From positions 229,748 to 280,702 of the forward strand of contig NW_014577241.1 of NCBI RefSeq assembly GCF_000485595.1: a stretch of DNA of 50,955 nt. The letters are read 5' to 3'. Below are positions 19,456 to 32,000 of this stretch, in pieces (positions within the stretch are counted from its first letter, which is position 1; each line of letters opens with the position of its first letter). A program made the translations under genes and the position numbers. The notes beneath the pieces are model-generated. The model was not told the DNA's origin and did no database searches. It worked only from the letters and a program-made list of their open reading frames with translations. The DNA comes from Priapulus caudatus. Taxonomy: Eukaryota > Priapulida > Priapulimorpha > Priapulimorphida > Priapulidae.

Positions 19456-22031
19456 TCAGAATGCCGTGTGGGGGCGCCTGGTAGTGAAGCGTGGCTTGTG
19501 TTGTTGCTTCTGCAGTCTGTGGGGAAGTGGATACCTGATCTTGCTATCCTGTAACAGCACGTAAGTGATGTTCAGTGTACATACCAACTACCAAACGCAG
19601 TAACCTTTTTGTAATGTTTGCAGCAAGCTACTGCTTTACATATACTGGCTAAGTAAAAATTACTTCTAGCACGCCTAATAACAAGCTAAACAAGCTAAAA
19701 AACAATAAATTTATAGTTGTCTAATCGCTGGGACAGCACTTTCCGTCAGTAAAGAAATGAGACTTGACCACTTACTAGGCAACATGGAAAATGTCTCTAC
19801 TTTGATTCACTTCACGTAGTATTGTATTTACTGCGAGAAGGCGACAAAGAGAAATTCATATCTGCACAGCTTCTGGTAGACACTGCACGATAGCAACAGT
19901 CCTACAAAGGGTCGTGTGCACAACTATATCTACCTAAAACGACAACGCACGCGAGCATGAGCAATAAACGAAGACTTACATGGAACTGCTTGATGTTCGC
20001 CCTCCTGCACTTGGCCGGTGCTACCTCAGCCATCTTGATGATCTGAATAGAATGGGCGCGAGCACGATGCCGGGCACCCATGTCACGGTCTGCAAATACG
20101 AGAAAAATTCCACGCTAAATTAGGAAACGTCCCCGAGAGCCAAGCACAACACAAAAAATGCACGTTTATATTTTACCCTAATACAGGTCATCCCAAACAG
20201 AAAACGAATGTAAAATAACCACGAACAGAGATTGGCTGTGACACTAACTGTTCCTACTTTGATTCACTTCACGTAGCATTGTGTTTACTGCGGGAAGACG
20301 ACAAAGAGAGATTCATTTCTGCACAGCTTCTGGTAGATACTGCATTAAAATAACAGTTCCACAAAGGGTCGTGTGCAATTAACATTACATCTCTACATAT
20401 AAGCAGAGACAAAGATGATCACACTTGGCAGTTTTGCATTCCTTAGCACAACCCTCTTAACAGAAGAAAACAATGTTCCTTCTCTACCCAACAGGCTTAC
20501 TAATTTAGCATCTCTGCAGACTCAAGCATCAATTTCTTCTAGGACTTACCCTTTAAAACTAAACACTATTACAGCATTACAAATGGCAGTACGAGTACTC
20601 ACAGCACTGTGTGACGGCACCACTGGAGGTTAGATCGCGATACTCCCGGTACATGTTGTGTGTGCCACTGCGCGAATCGTATCGCAACCAGATGCCAAAA
20701 TTCTTAATCTTCAAAGGCTTCTTTTCCAACACCTAGATTAAGAGACAATTTACGAGTTACAGTTGACAGAACGTACCACAGCAATATACGATGAACACAC
20801 ACGCATTGTATTTTATATTTTTTCTACCTCTGATACTATTGTTAACGGGCAATGCATGCATAGATGCCAACGCCTCAGCATAAGCTATACCAGTAAAGAT
20901 GATGTAGGTACAAGTAACAGTAATTGACATGCAGCGTTTACAGTAATTACCATTTTGTTACTCACTGGTAGTAAATAAGCGGACAACCAACTTTTGTGCA
21001 GGACCACCAACTTTCTGAAGTTGGTGGTCCCGCTGTCCACTAGATTTTCAGCCGAAATTCGAACCCTGTTAACATGTAACCATGAGGACATCATGCCCTC
21101 ACATACAAATACTCGACAGATTACCTTAAATCCATGAAAAAACGTGTCAGGCATAATCGATTTTACTTCACAATAATGCAATGTATAGCTTACCTGCTTG
21201 CACAGAAGGATCTCACCCCTGGTCTTCTTCATCTTACGCAGAAGCTGTCCAAAGTACCAGAACCGTGACTTGGCGACCACATGATTAGGAGCAAAGATCC
21301 TCATCTTGTAGATCGGGGGCACTCGTTTTTTGGGTGTGGGCATCTCCCGCCCAACCACCGAATACTCTCTCATCTAAAAAATTTCGAAAATACGTTATTA
21401 GGTGTATTGCAGCAGCTAAATCACAGTAACCTTCATTGAGTGAATTACTGTACAAAATGTGCACGTTCTGTAAACGCCATCCTAAATGCCAAACTATCAC
21501 ATGTCTGCACACAGTTCATACTATTTCTTATGGATAATGTCCCTACTTTGATTCACTTCACGTAGTATTGTATTACTGCGAGAAGGCGACAAAGAGAAAT
21601 TCATATCTGCACAGCTTCTGGTAGATACTGCACTATAGCAACAGTTCCACAAAGGGTCGTGTGCACACATACGTCTATCTAACACGACAACGAACGCGAG
21701 CATGAGCAAAAGAAAGTAAATTCTCTGCGCAACTAAAATTCATATGCACAAACCCGTCAAGTCACCTACAGTAACTTACAAGATACGCTACAGTATTCAG
21801 TAACAGTGCGGTAGCATTGCACTGGCAGAAGTGAAAGACCAGGTCTACGTAAGATACGTAACACAGTGGCGGAATTACGTTGAAATACTACAGACAGAGT
21901 CAAAAGTATTGACACATCATATTAGAACGAGCTTTATTGTCAATAAAAGGTAATTTTGGTTGCGTTATCTCTTAAGATACTACAGCGTATTTTAGTTTAA
22001 GCCGTACATCACCACGAGCCTTCATCCCCAT
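19456..22031 (-). CDS. RPL18A: 60S ribosomal protein eL20 (L18a)
   Basis: Structural protein of the large ribosomal subunit. Five coding exons on the minus strand, all in phase: 22008-22031, 21194-21373, 20603-20732, 19980-20089, 19456-19548; 178 aa (human 176). Family hallmarks are intact: REYSVVGRE with [67 protein letters not shown]. The tiny first exon is the least certain; it encodes MGMKARGD (human begins MKASGT) and ends at GAT before GTACGG. The second ATG at 22025 may be the real start. A pyrimidine-rich TOP-like tract (CCTCTTCGCT) lies just upstream. Introns 1, 3 and 4 host snoRNA copies. The gene is divergent from XPOT, with start codons about 550 bp apart. Confidence 0.95.
19789..19922 (-). 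ncRNA. H/ACA snoRNA in RPL18A intron 4 (copy 1)
   Basis: Read on the minus strand, a 5' hairpin closes by TGCACA with TGTGCA. It is followed by an H box (ATATGA, fitting ANANNA), then a second hairpin closed by CTCTTTG with CAAAGTAGAG, then an ACA box three bases from the inferred 3' end. Two hairpins, H box and ACA in about 133 nt define H/ACA RNAs, which guide pseudouridylation as RNPs with dyskerin. Human SNORA68 (U68) is hosted by RPL18A, so orthology is likely but untested. Confidence 0.82.
20246..20379 (-). ncRNA. H/ACA snoRNA in RPL18A intron 3 (copy 2)
   Basis: Same architecture as the copy at 19789-19922 with scattered substitutions. The H box is AAATGA, the 5' hairpin is closed by TGCACA with TGTGCA, and the ACA box lies in GGAACAGTT. 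The lower stem of hairpin 2 is retained (CTCTTTG with CAAAGTAGG), so changes tolerate folding and the copy may be functional. Confidence 0.8.
21001..21030. repeat. Perfect 13-bp hairpin in RPL18A intron 2
   Basis: GGACCACCAACTT, loop TCTG, then AAGTTGGTGGTCC. A related word (GGACAACCAACTT) lies about 20 bp upstream. No target duplication is seen. A short intronic stem; function unknown. Confidence 0.6.
21535..21667 (-). ncRNA. H/ACA snoRNA in RPL18A intron 1 (copy 3)
   Basis: Nearly identical to the intron 4 copy: H box ATATGA, ACA box in GGGACATTA, and both closing stems present. One base is lost relative to copy 1 in the region GTAGTATTGTATTACTGCG. Intron 2 has no copy, so three of four introns of this host gene carry the same snoRNA. 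Confidence 0.82.
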
Positions 22032-22579
22032 GATTGCTGTTTTAGCGAAGAGGATGGTTTAGGTCACGTGTCTGTAACCGCGAGACGATAAATAGATTTA
22101 TGGCAATCACATGTAAATATGACTTTCTAGACAATATTTTATTGTTTTAAAAATCAATTTACATTTTTATTGTATATAATATTTTTAATTATTGACAAGA
22201 TAGGCGTTGTCTTAAGATTTGAGTTTACCAGTCTCGCAATTGCTCGCCGTAGCCGATACAATATGGATGCGACCATGGCAAATATTATGAAACGTGGCTT
22301 GCGCTAACGAAATGCCTTTTCTGTGTATACGGTAGACATGGGATAGATTTTTTACAAACTTCGTGTTAGTATATATTAAAGGTTTGTTTATAACTATTTT
22401 GTATATAACCATTATACTATATTTCCTCTTAGTTCCTGTCGACATTAATAACGTTTGCCAAAACATAAACCGATACAGAAATTGGAAGTCATATCTGCGC
22501 TGTCTGGTTCAACTTCAAGGTAATACTTCGTATTTGTGTTACCAGAGAGTTGTAAACGCAGCGAACACCAACATCCGGT
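22032..22579. promoter_or_regulatory. Shared divergent promoter region of RPL18A and XPOT
   Basis: About 550 bp separate the two start codons. On the RPL18A side there is a TOP-like CCTCTTCGCT (22045-22054, minus strand) and a palindromic CACGTG E-box at 22065-22070. The middle is AT-rich. No obvious TATA box serves XPOT. E-boxes of this type bind MYC/MAX or USF, which commonly regulate ribosome genes; that link is inference. Confidence 0.45.
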
Positions 22580-25500
22580 ATGGATAATGTTGCTCTGCAA
22601 GGTCTTGGAGGATCAAGTGACCCAACTGCCCAGCGGAGGGTAATGTCTAAACTAGTGAACTACAATTTACAAAACTCAATTATGAATATAGCGACAGTGT
22701 GTATCAGTATTGACAGTAATTAGTGCTGAGAGGGTCTATGTCCCCCAGGGTACTGCCGGAACGTACCCTGGTACGTATACCCTCTATCGTCTACTATCTA
22801 TAATCTAATATGCCGGACCGTACCTCGCCTACTCCACTAACGAGTCTAGGGAGTCGTCTACGCCTACTCCCTAACCCTAACCCTAACCATATCAGATAGT
22901 ATGTCCCGGCAGTACCCTGGGGGACATAGACCCTATGAGCGTAATTGGTGTAACATCGGTCATTTTTTCTCAGGGTTGCTATTCGTCTTTTAGTAGAAAG
23001 TAGAGCCATAATATACTACTTGTCATCTGGAGTTATTCAACTTATTGCAACATGCATTAGACATTCGATTGAAATTAAATTAAATATTTGTGTTTTATAT
23101 TTATTTAATTTCGATTTGATAGACTTTTACTCCACCTGTTTTAGTTATAGTTTCATGGACATTGGAGAATGATCCTTACGATGTCAGATGAAGTATATGT
23201 GCAGACATTTCTTCTCATAATATTATAATATGGCATTTAAAGATTAATTAGTTTGGAATCTTTTATTTCAATCACAGGCAGTGGAATACTTTGAACACCT
23301 TAAGTCATCTGAGAATGGTTGGCAAATGTGTGCTGATACATTAAATACTAGTGGTGTTGAGTGAGTATACTTCATTAATTGGTTTGTTATGATTTTGCAA
23401 TGACATTCTCTGCTGACTGTGCAGACTTAAAAATACTTCACTTGTGACATGCTAATATCAAAATTTAATCTTGCTATGTGTGTTAGGGTCATTATACTGT
23501 AATTTAATATCTGATTGCTTTCGTTTCCTATATCATACCATCTTTCACAGCACGTCTCGCAATCAGGATTGTATTAATTGCAAGCCTTTCAGTTCCTCGA
23601 GTGGTTAGAATTTAGAAACCACCATTACACACCCCCAGATTTGATGTACGTGCGTTTGTAGTTTGTGACATGAAGCTGAGTCACTATGCGATATGAATTG
23701 ATTAGCTGCTGAAAATTTGTCGGGGTTCATCAGCGATTCACACTCTTGTCTTTGTGTTTTTTAGAGGTGATCATGTGCGTTTTTTCTGCCTGCAAGTAGT
23801 GGAGCACTTCATAAAGACAAAGTATGCTACGGCTGCTCCTAGTCACCAGCAGAAAGTCAAGGAGATGCTCATGCTTTACTTACAGATGCAAGTGAGCAAC
23901 GTTATTGTTTAATGCGTGCTGAATTAAAATTAGGTACCAATCGACTCCCATGTAGTTTCTGTGCGAAACGCACATACAACAATTTATTTACGCGTCTGTT
24001 CATTGAATAACTGGCTGGTGATTATCATTAGATTACGAAAGCCAAACTGGTGCAGTTACTGGTAGTCACTGAAGCCTTTATTTATGAATAAAAAATATAT
24101 AAATGAAAATATTAAATAAAAAAATTAATACATGAAAATATATTAAAATATAATAATATAAATTTATTATATAAATGTAATAAATATATAGTAGAATAAT
24201 TGTAAAGGTGAGAACGTTGTCCCGTGTTTTCGCTGCAGGCGTGTGGATCGCTGGACAAGACGTTCCTGCGTAATAAGGCCGCGCAGCTGTTCTCGCTCGT
24301 CTTCGTCGCCGACTATCCGCGACAATGGCCGACGTTCTTCACGGACCTCATCTGCGCGTTGAACCTTGGCGTTCCCGCCGTCGACCTGTTCCTGCGCGTG
24401 CTGATGGCCATCGACTCCGAGATGGTGGACAGAGACATCGTGCACACGATGAAGGTGAGCGCGGGCGGCGAGAGCGTGGCCAAGCCGTGACTGAGTAGTG
24501 ACTGTGTAGTGACTGGGTAGTGACTGAGTAGTGACTGAGTAGTGACTGAGTAGTGACTGAGTAGTGGCTGTGTAGTGACTGTGTAGTGACTGAGTAGTGG
24601 CTGTGTAGTGACTGTGTAGTGACTGTGTAGTGACTGAGTAGTGGCTGTGTAGTGACTGTGTAGTGACTGAGTAGTGATTCAGTAGTGACTCACTAGTGAC
24701 TGTGTAATGACTGGTTAGGGTCTGCGTAGTGAATGAGTAGTGACTGAGTAGTGACTGGATAGTGACTGAGTAGTGACTGAGTAGTGACTGAGTAGTGACT
24801 GAGTAGTGACTGTGTAGTGACTGTGTAGTGACTGTGTAGTGACTGAGTAGTGACTGTGTAGTGACTGGGTAGGGACTGCGTAGTGACTCAGTAGTGACTC
24901 AGTAGTGACTGTGTAGTGACTGCATAGTGACTCAGTAGTGACTGAGTAGTGACTGTGTAGTGACTGTGTAGTGACTGAGTAGTGACTGGGTAGGGACTGC
25001 GTAGTGACTGTGTAGTGACTCAGTAGTGACTCAGTAGTGACTGCATAGTGACTGAGTAGTGACTCAGTAGTGACTGAGTAGAGCCTTAGTAGTGACTAAG
25101 TAGTGACTGTGGGTGTGCTGCAGTAACCTTACCCCGAGTAGCAATGATTGGCAACAGCTACGCCTGGCTGTGTGAGAAAAATGTACATGACATGTATTTG
25201 TATTGATTACAGGAGGTGGAGAGAAATACTGTGATAAAGGATGCTATGCGAGAACAGTGCGTGCCGGCCTTGGTAGATTCCTGGTACCAAATACTTGTGA
25301 GTGTCCTATATTTGTTCTGTTATAACCTCATCTCGCTGATCTTACTCATCGACCTTGAAATTATGGGGAAAGATATGACACCACCGTGTTGTGTTGCAGA
25401 CGACATATGAAACCTCACATCCAGAGCAGACATGTATGTGTCTGGAAGCAGTCGGCCACTACATATCGTGGATTGACATCAACTTGATTGCAAACGACAG

Positions 25501-28500
25501 GTTCATCCCAACGTTTGTACGTATTCCGTATTCGGTGCCGTGCAAACTGTTACGTTTCGACTCCATTGCCTTCAATTCGTGTGGCAGAATGGCTAGATCA
25601 TACATTGATGTTTTGTGCATTTTAGCGGATGAGGAATTCTTCTTTTTGCTCGGCTGTCAAACTCCTCACATGACACGTGTAGGATGTGTCGCACGTCTGT
25701 AATCTATCACAGTGACACATGTAGTAGATTATTCGACCACCATGGTACGGCACATGCTGTCACACATGCATACGTTAACGAACCCCTGACCAATGGTCGT
25801 CAGGTATTGTTGTTGAGTAACTGCAACTGAGGTAGTTGGTGTTTTTTCCCCCCGTAGAATGACACGGGTGTGTTTGCTTGCAGGTTCGTTATATGTCGAT
25901 GCCGATGCTGAGAGAGAGTGCTGCTGATTGCTTCAAGGAAATTATTAGTAAAGGCATGGACGCCTGCGCGAAGATGAAGCTGATCGATTCACTGATGACT
26001 GTGCTGGAAAATGCTGGCATTTTCAACCTTGCCGAGGTGATGTTTATGTACATCGTGCTTCTCCACCTCTCTCACTGTATCATCGTCCTCCCAGCTCCCT
26101 TCCTCTTCTCTTGTTCGTTCTATTCTCGCTCTCTCCTGATCTCTCTCTCTCTCTCGTTATTTGCCTCCTTGGTTAACTCTCTTTTCAGCCCCCACCACGC
26201 CACCTGATAGCATGCCTTTTGGTGAATTAAATTTTTCTTGGGATGAGAGAAGAACCACGTTGCTGCAAGAAGTTGTCAGATGTTTCACCAATGAAAATGT
26301 GTTTTCTTTGCGAGCAGGACGAAGATGCTGATTATTTGGTGAAGCTGGCAGCGTTTGTAAATACCGCAGGGAACCAGCTACTGCTTGGCTTCAACAAGTA
26401 AGAAAATCTCCCTAATCGCCTCGTACTAGCTCTATACTATTAGCTGAAAACAAAGCATCTTACGGAGAAAAAAAACAAATCAGCTTCCTCACCAGCATCG
26501 GTTTCACATGTATATCGATCTGTGTGTATGTTTTGCAGTACGTTTCAAACATGTTTGTAACGGTAGACTTACACCCGCTGAAATAAAATCACAAGGTTTT
26601 ATTATCCGTTTTTCTGTCTGTGGATCGTGTCACATGGAGAACAAGCATGAGAGCTGCCAAAACTGGACCGAGCCAGATTCCTGGAGTGGGTTTCCACTGA
26701 TGTGGATTTAAACCCTTGAGTCCAGTATAAAATAAAGAAACCGAAAACAACAACAACAACATTACATATTACAAATACTATACTATATATTATTATTACT
26801 ATTGCATTACTATATATTACAAATTTCTACTACGTTATTGGTGATGTTGTGTCACGAGGCGCGGACGCGACATAATGTTCGGAAAGACTCGGTGAGCTCA
26901 ATGGGTTTTTTCTCGTCGCTGTGCGCAGGACGTCAAAGTCAGCGAAAACGACGGCCGAAGGTCCGGCTCAGCTGCAGTCCATCGAGAAGTACGTGCCGCT
27001 GATGCTGCGTTTCCTAGGCAACGACGACGACGATGTCTCAACTGCGGTGTGTGAGTTTGCGTCGGATTATGTTGCGCTGCTCAAGACGCGAACAACGTCG
27101 GATCTGTCACAGACTCGGCGACAAAACGTAGAGGTAATACTTGACGAGTAGAGACGAGTTAGCGTCTATGTGCGTAGTTACGTATTTGGCTAGATGGACG
27201 GTTTTCTCTCTTCGTCGTAGCTAGATTTGTCATGTAGATTGCAGCACTTGAAAAAAACCATTAGGTTCTAAAAACGGTTTGGTTTACATATTTTTGTTAT
27301 ACTCGTTTCTGAGTGCAGTTTGAGAGAGTGGGGCTGGGCAGCTAACCGTGTTACTTGTTTTCAGACTATGCTTTACACTGTGATTACAAAGATGAAGTAT
27401 GACGACTCTTATAACTTTGATTCTGAGGTAGGTACCTTATAGGTCACTTTCGTGAATCGTTGCACGATGCGATGTAACAAGTTGTTTAGGCCACAATTAA
27501 AAAAATCTTTGTTTGCCCTCACTCGACCCAGGCTGAAAAGTTTGGGTAGGTAGGTAGGCTTTTTAAAGTTTGTTTTTTTACAAATTCAGCATGGTGTCTA
27601 CATGCTCGGGTGTGCTTGTGTGGAGATACCTTATATGTTGAATGTTTGTTTTGCTTGGTACATATAATGTATTGCCTACAGATTTGCTCGCCTGGTTCTT
27701 CCAGAATGCCGGGCACGTCTCTGCATGACTCTCCTGAGACGATAGTGCTGCTCATTGGTGCACACAGGATCAACGTCACTGCAAATGGTGATGATAAAAT
27801 AATATTAACGTGATGAAACAAGATGAAACAAATGTTTACACGGCGCGCTGGTAATCGGTGATGACAGCGTCGGCAAAGCGCATGCATGAAGTGTAGTGAA
27901 ATATTTCTAGAAATANNNNNNNNNNTGACTGTGTAGTGACTGTGTAGTGACTGTGTAGTGACTGAGTAGTGACTGTGTAGTGACTGGGTAGTTACTGTGG
28001 GCGTGCTGCAGTAATCCTACCCCGAGTAGCAATGATTGGCAACAGCTATGCCTGGCTGTGTGAGAAAAATGTATATGACATGTATTTGTATTGATTACAG
28101 GAGGTGGAGAGAAATACTGTGATAAAGGATGCTATGCGAGAACAGTGCGTGCCGGCCTTGGTAGATTCCTGGTACCAAATACTTGTGAGTGTCCTATATT
28201 TGTTCTGTTGTAACCTCATCTCGCTGATCTTACTCATCGACCTTGAAATTATGGGGAAAGATATGACACCACCGTGTTGTGTTGCAGACGACATATGAAA
28301 CCTCACATCCAGAGCAGACGTGTATGTGTCTGGAAGCAGTCGGCCACTACATATCGTGGATTGACATCAACTTGATTGCAAACGACAGGTTCATCCCAAC
28401 GTTTGTACGTATTCCGTATTCGGTGCCGTGCAAACTGTTACGTTTCGACTCCATTGCCTTCAATTCGTGTGGCAGAATGGCTAGATCATACATTGATGTT

Positions 28501-29025
28501 TTGTGCATTTTAGCGGATGAGGAAATTGTCTGTTTACTCGGCTGTCAAACTCCTCACATGACACGTGTAGGATGTGTCGCACGTCTGTAATCTATCACAG
28601 TGACACATGTAGTAGATTATTCGACCACCATGGTACGGCACATGCTGTCACACATGCATACGTTAACGAACCCCTGACCAATGGTCGTCAGGTATTGTTG
28701 TTGAGTAACTGCAACTGAGGTAGTTGGTGTTTTTTCCCCCCGTAGAATGACACGGGTGTGTTTGCTTGCAGGTTCGTTATATGTCGATGCCGATGCTGAG
28801 AGAGAGTGCTGCTGATTGCTTCAAGGAAATTATTAGTAAAGGCATGGACGCCTGCGCGAAGATGAAGCTGATCGATTCACTGATGACTGTGCTGGAGAAT
28901 GCTGGCATTTTCAACCTTGCCGAGGTGATGTTTATGTACATCGTGCTTCTCCACCTCTCTCACTGTATCATCGTCCTCCCAGCTCCCTTCCTCTTCTCTT
29001 GTTCGTTCTATTCTTGCTCTCTTCT

Positions 29026-29064
<39 letters not shown>

Positions 29065-32000
29065 TTTTGCCTCCTTGGTTAACTCCCTCTTCAGCCCTCT
29101 TCAGCCCCCACCACGCCACCTGATAGCATGCCTTTTGGTGAATTAAATTTTTCTTGGGATGAGAGAAGAACCACGTTGCTGCAAGAAGTTGTCAGATGTT
29201 TCACCAATGAAAATGTGTTTTCTTTGCGAGCAGGACGAAGATGCTGATTATTTGGTGAAGCTGGCAGCGTTTGTAAATACCGCAGGGAACCAGCTACTGC
29301 TTGGCTTCAACAAGTAAGAAAATCTCCCTAATCGCCTCGTACTAGCTCTATACTATTAGCTGAAAACAAAGCATCTTACGGAGAAAAAAAACAAATCAGC
29401 TTCCTCACCAGCATCGGTTTCACATGTATATCGATCTGTGTGTATGTTTTGCAGTACGTTTCAAACATGTTTGTAACGGTAGACTTACACCCGCTGAAAT
29501 AAAATCACAAGGTTTTATTATCCGTTTTTCTGTCTATATTACATATTACAAATACTATACTATATATTATTATTACTATTGCATTACTATATATTACAAA
29601 GTTCTACTACGTTATTGGTGATGTTGTGTCACGAGGCGCGGACGCGACATAATGTTCGGAAAGACTCGGTGAGCTCAATGGTTTTTTTTCTCGTCGCTGT
29701 GCGCAGGACGTCAAAGTCAGCGAAAACGACGGCCGAAGGTCCGGCTCAGCTGCAGTCCATCGAGAAGTACGTGCCGCTGATGCTGCGTTTCCTAGGCAAC
29801 GACGACGACGATGTCTCAACTGCGGTGTGTGAGTTTGCGTCGGATTATGTTGCGCTGCTCAAGACGCGAACAACGTCGGATCTGTCACAGACTCTGCGAC
29901 AAAACGTAGAGGTAATACTCGACGAATAGAGACGAGTCAGCGTCTATGTGCGTAGTTACGTATTTGGCTAGATGGACGGTTTTCTCTCTCCATCGTAGCT
30001 AGATTTATCATGTAGATTGCAGCACTTGAAAAAAACCATTAGGTTCTAAAAACGGTTTGGTTTACATATTTTTTGTTATACTCGTTTCTGAGTGCAGTTT
30101 GAGAGAGTGGGGCTGGGCAACTAACCGTGTTACTTGTTTTCAGACTATGCTTTACACTGTGATTACAAAGATGAAGTACGATGACTCTTATAACTTTGAT
30201 TCTGAGGTAGGTACCTTATAGGTCACTTTCGTGAATCGTTGCGCGATGCGATGTAACAAGTTGTTTAGGCCACAATTAAAAAAATCTTTGTTTGCCCTCA
30301 CTCGACCCAGGCTGAAAAGTTTGGGTAGGTAGGTAGGCTTTTTAAAGTTTGTTTTTAGCTCATCTGACATAGTCAGATGCAGCTTGTAGGTTGAATAATT
30401 AAATCTTACGGTATGGCAGTATAAAAGTTTGTTTTGTTAGTTGGGTTTGGTTGTTTTGCGTGTGATTGACAGTATTCGAACCCACGAATGTTTCTCTGCA
30501 AGGTCGTCGACGAGCAAGGCTTCTGCCAACATCTCCGAGCAGCCGATGACACAGATGGGCTGCGTGGAGGCCATACATCAGAAACACTTCAGGTAACGGC
30601 AATAATAGTACAGGTGGTTGTGACTAGACGGGGTAGAGCAGGGTAAAACAATCGACGTTTTATCTGTCGCTGTCAATTGTAGTTTAGTCACAGTTTAAGT
30701 TCAGTAAAAGGAGATTTGTAAACAGAAGTGAGGAAGTGTCATGTAACTCCTGTGTGTGTGGGGGGGGGGGGCATTTAGCAATAAGCTCGCATTTTAGCTG
30801 ACTGGCCTTAATTAGAACTTGATTGACGCCAACATTTAGGTTTGTAGTTTGAGGTATGTGTGGCTAAACTAAGGTGAGTTTAATTGGTAAATCAACTACG
30901 TTTATTGCGTAGGATGAAGACGTAGGCTGAGGTAATCCTATCCACATATCGCACCAACGCATGTTTTCGCGCACAATTCTACGAAGTGGATCCTTGATGG
31001 CAGGCATAAGAGCTAGATCAACGCGAACGGAGAGGCGTCCGTAATGCAATATTTTCTCGCCGACTCCGCAGGTGTTCCTGACGGCCGTTGTCCGTGCCCG
31101 TGCAGTGGCGCAGGTGCAGTCGGGGGCGTGCGCAGTATCTGCACGGCCGGATGGTCGTGTGTTTGGAGGACGACGACTGATAGCGGGTACATTCCCGCCT
31201 GACCGTGGAAGCGCCTGCTGCAAGCGCGCAGCCGACGGCTCGGGCAGCATCCAGGAGTTCATCCCGCCCATCACCAGATCGATCGCCAGTTCAAGTCAGC
31301 AGAGGTCCGCAGCTAAGGTCGCGATTTTGTTTGTCGCGATCGTGCTGCGTCCCGATTGCGTCGGGCCGGCGTCAGCGGTGCGATGGCGCGTAGTCGCTTT
31401 AGAATGCTTGTGTAGTGGATTGTGATGCCGTTTGGCTGAGGGCTGATCTAATTCTGCTATTCTCATTAACGGAATGAGGTCTGAGCGGAGTTTCCACCAT
31501 CGTACTTTGTCTTTTCCCAACGTTTTAACACTGTTTTAAGGCCACGATACATGACGCCTTGTCGCCTTCCTGTCTATTCACACCCATTTGACACAGTTTT
31601 ACCTGCAATAAACGTTACTACGATGGAATCGTCCTACTCCTTCCCACCATGTTTAAAAAAAAAATATTTTAAGATCACGATAGCCTGACCACTACAGTGC
31701 TTTGCCTCCTTGATATTTCGAAATCTTTAGACAGTTAGCCACAGATAGCCACGTTACTACGATCGGGTTCTCCTTCTATTTCCACGTATTACAATAATTA
31801 AGCTCAACGATACATAACACTACCATGCCTTCGCGCCATCTATTCCACCATTTTAACACAGTTTTAAGCCCCAATATTGTGACACGATCCCGGTGCTTTT
31901 TTCTCGCCGCAGAAGTTGGTGGTGCCGCTGTTTGCACCAGGTGATTCATGCCGTATTGTGGCAGCCGTGTTCCGTGCTGAGCGTCCCGCCGCCCCGAGCA

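Noticed and set aside
27992-30356. Calling the second exon 5-10 block a processed or decayed pseudogene
   Set aside because: Introns are retained, all frames and splice sites are intact, and divergence is at allelic level.
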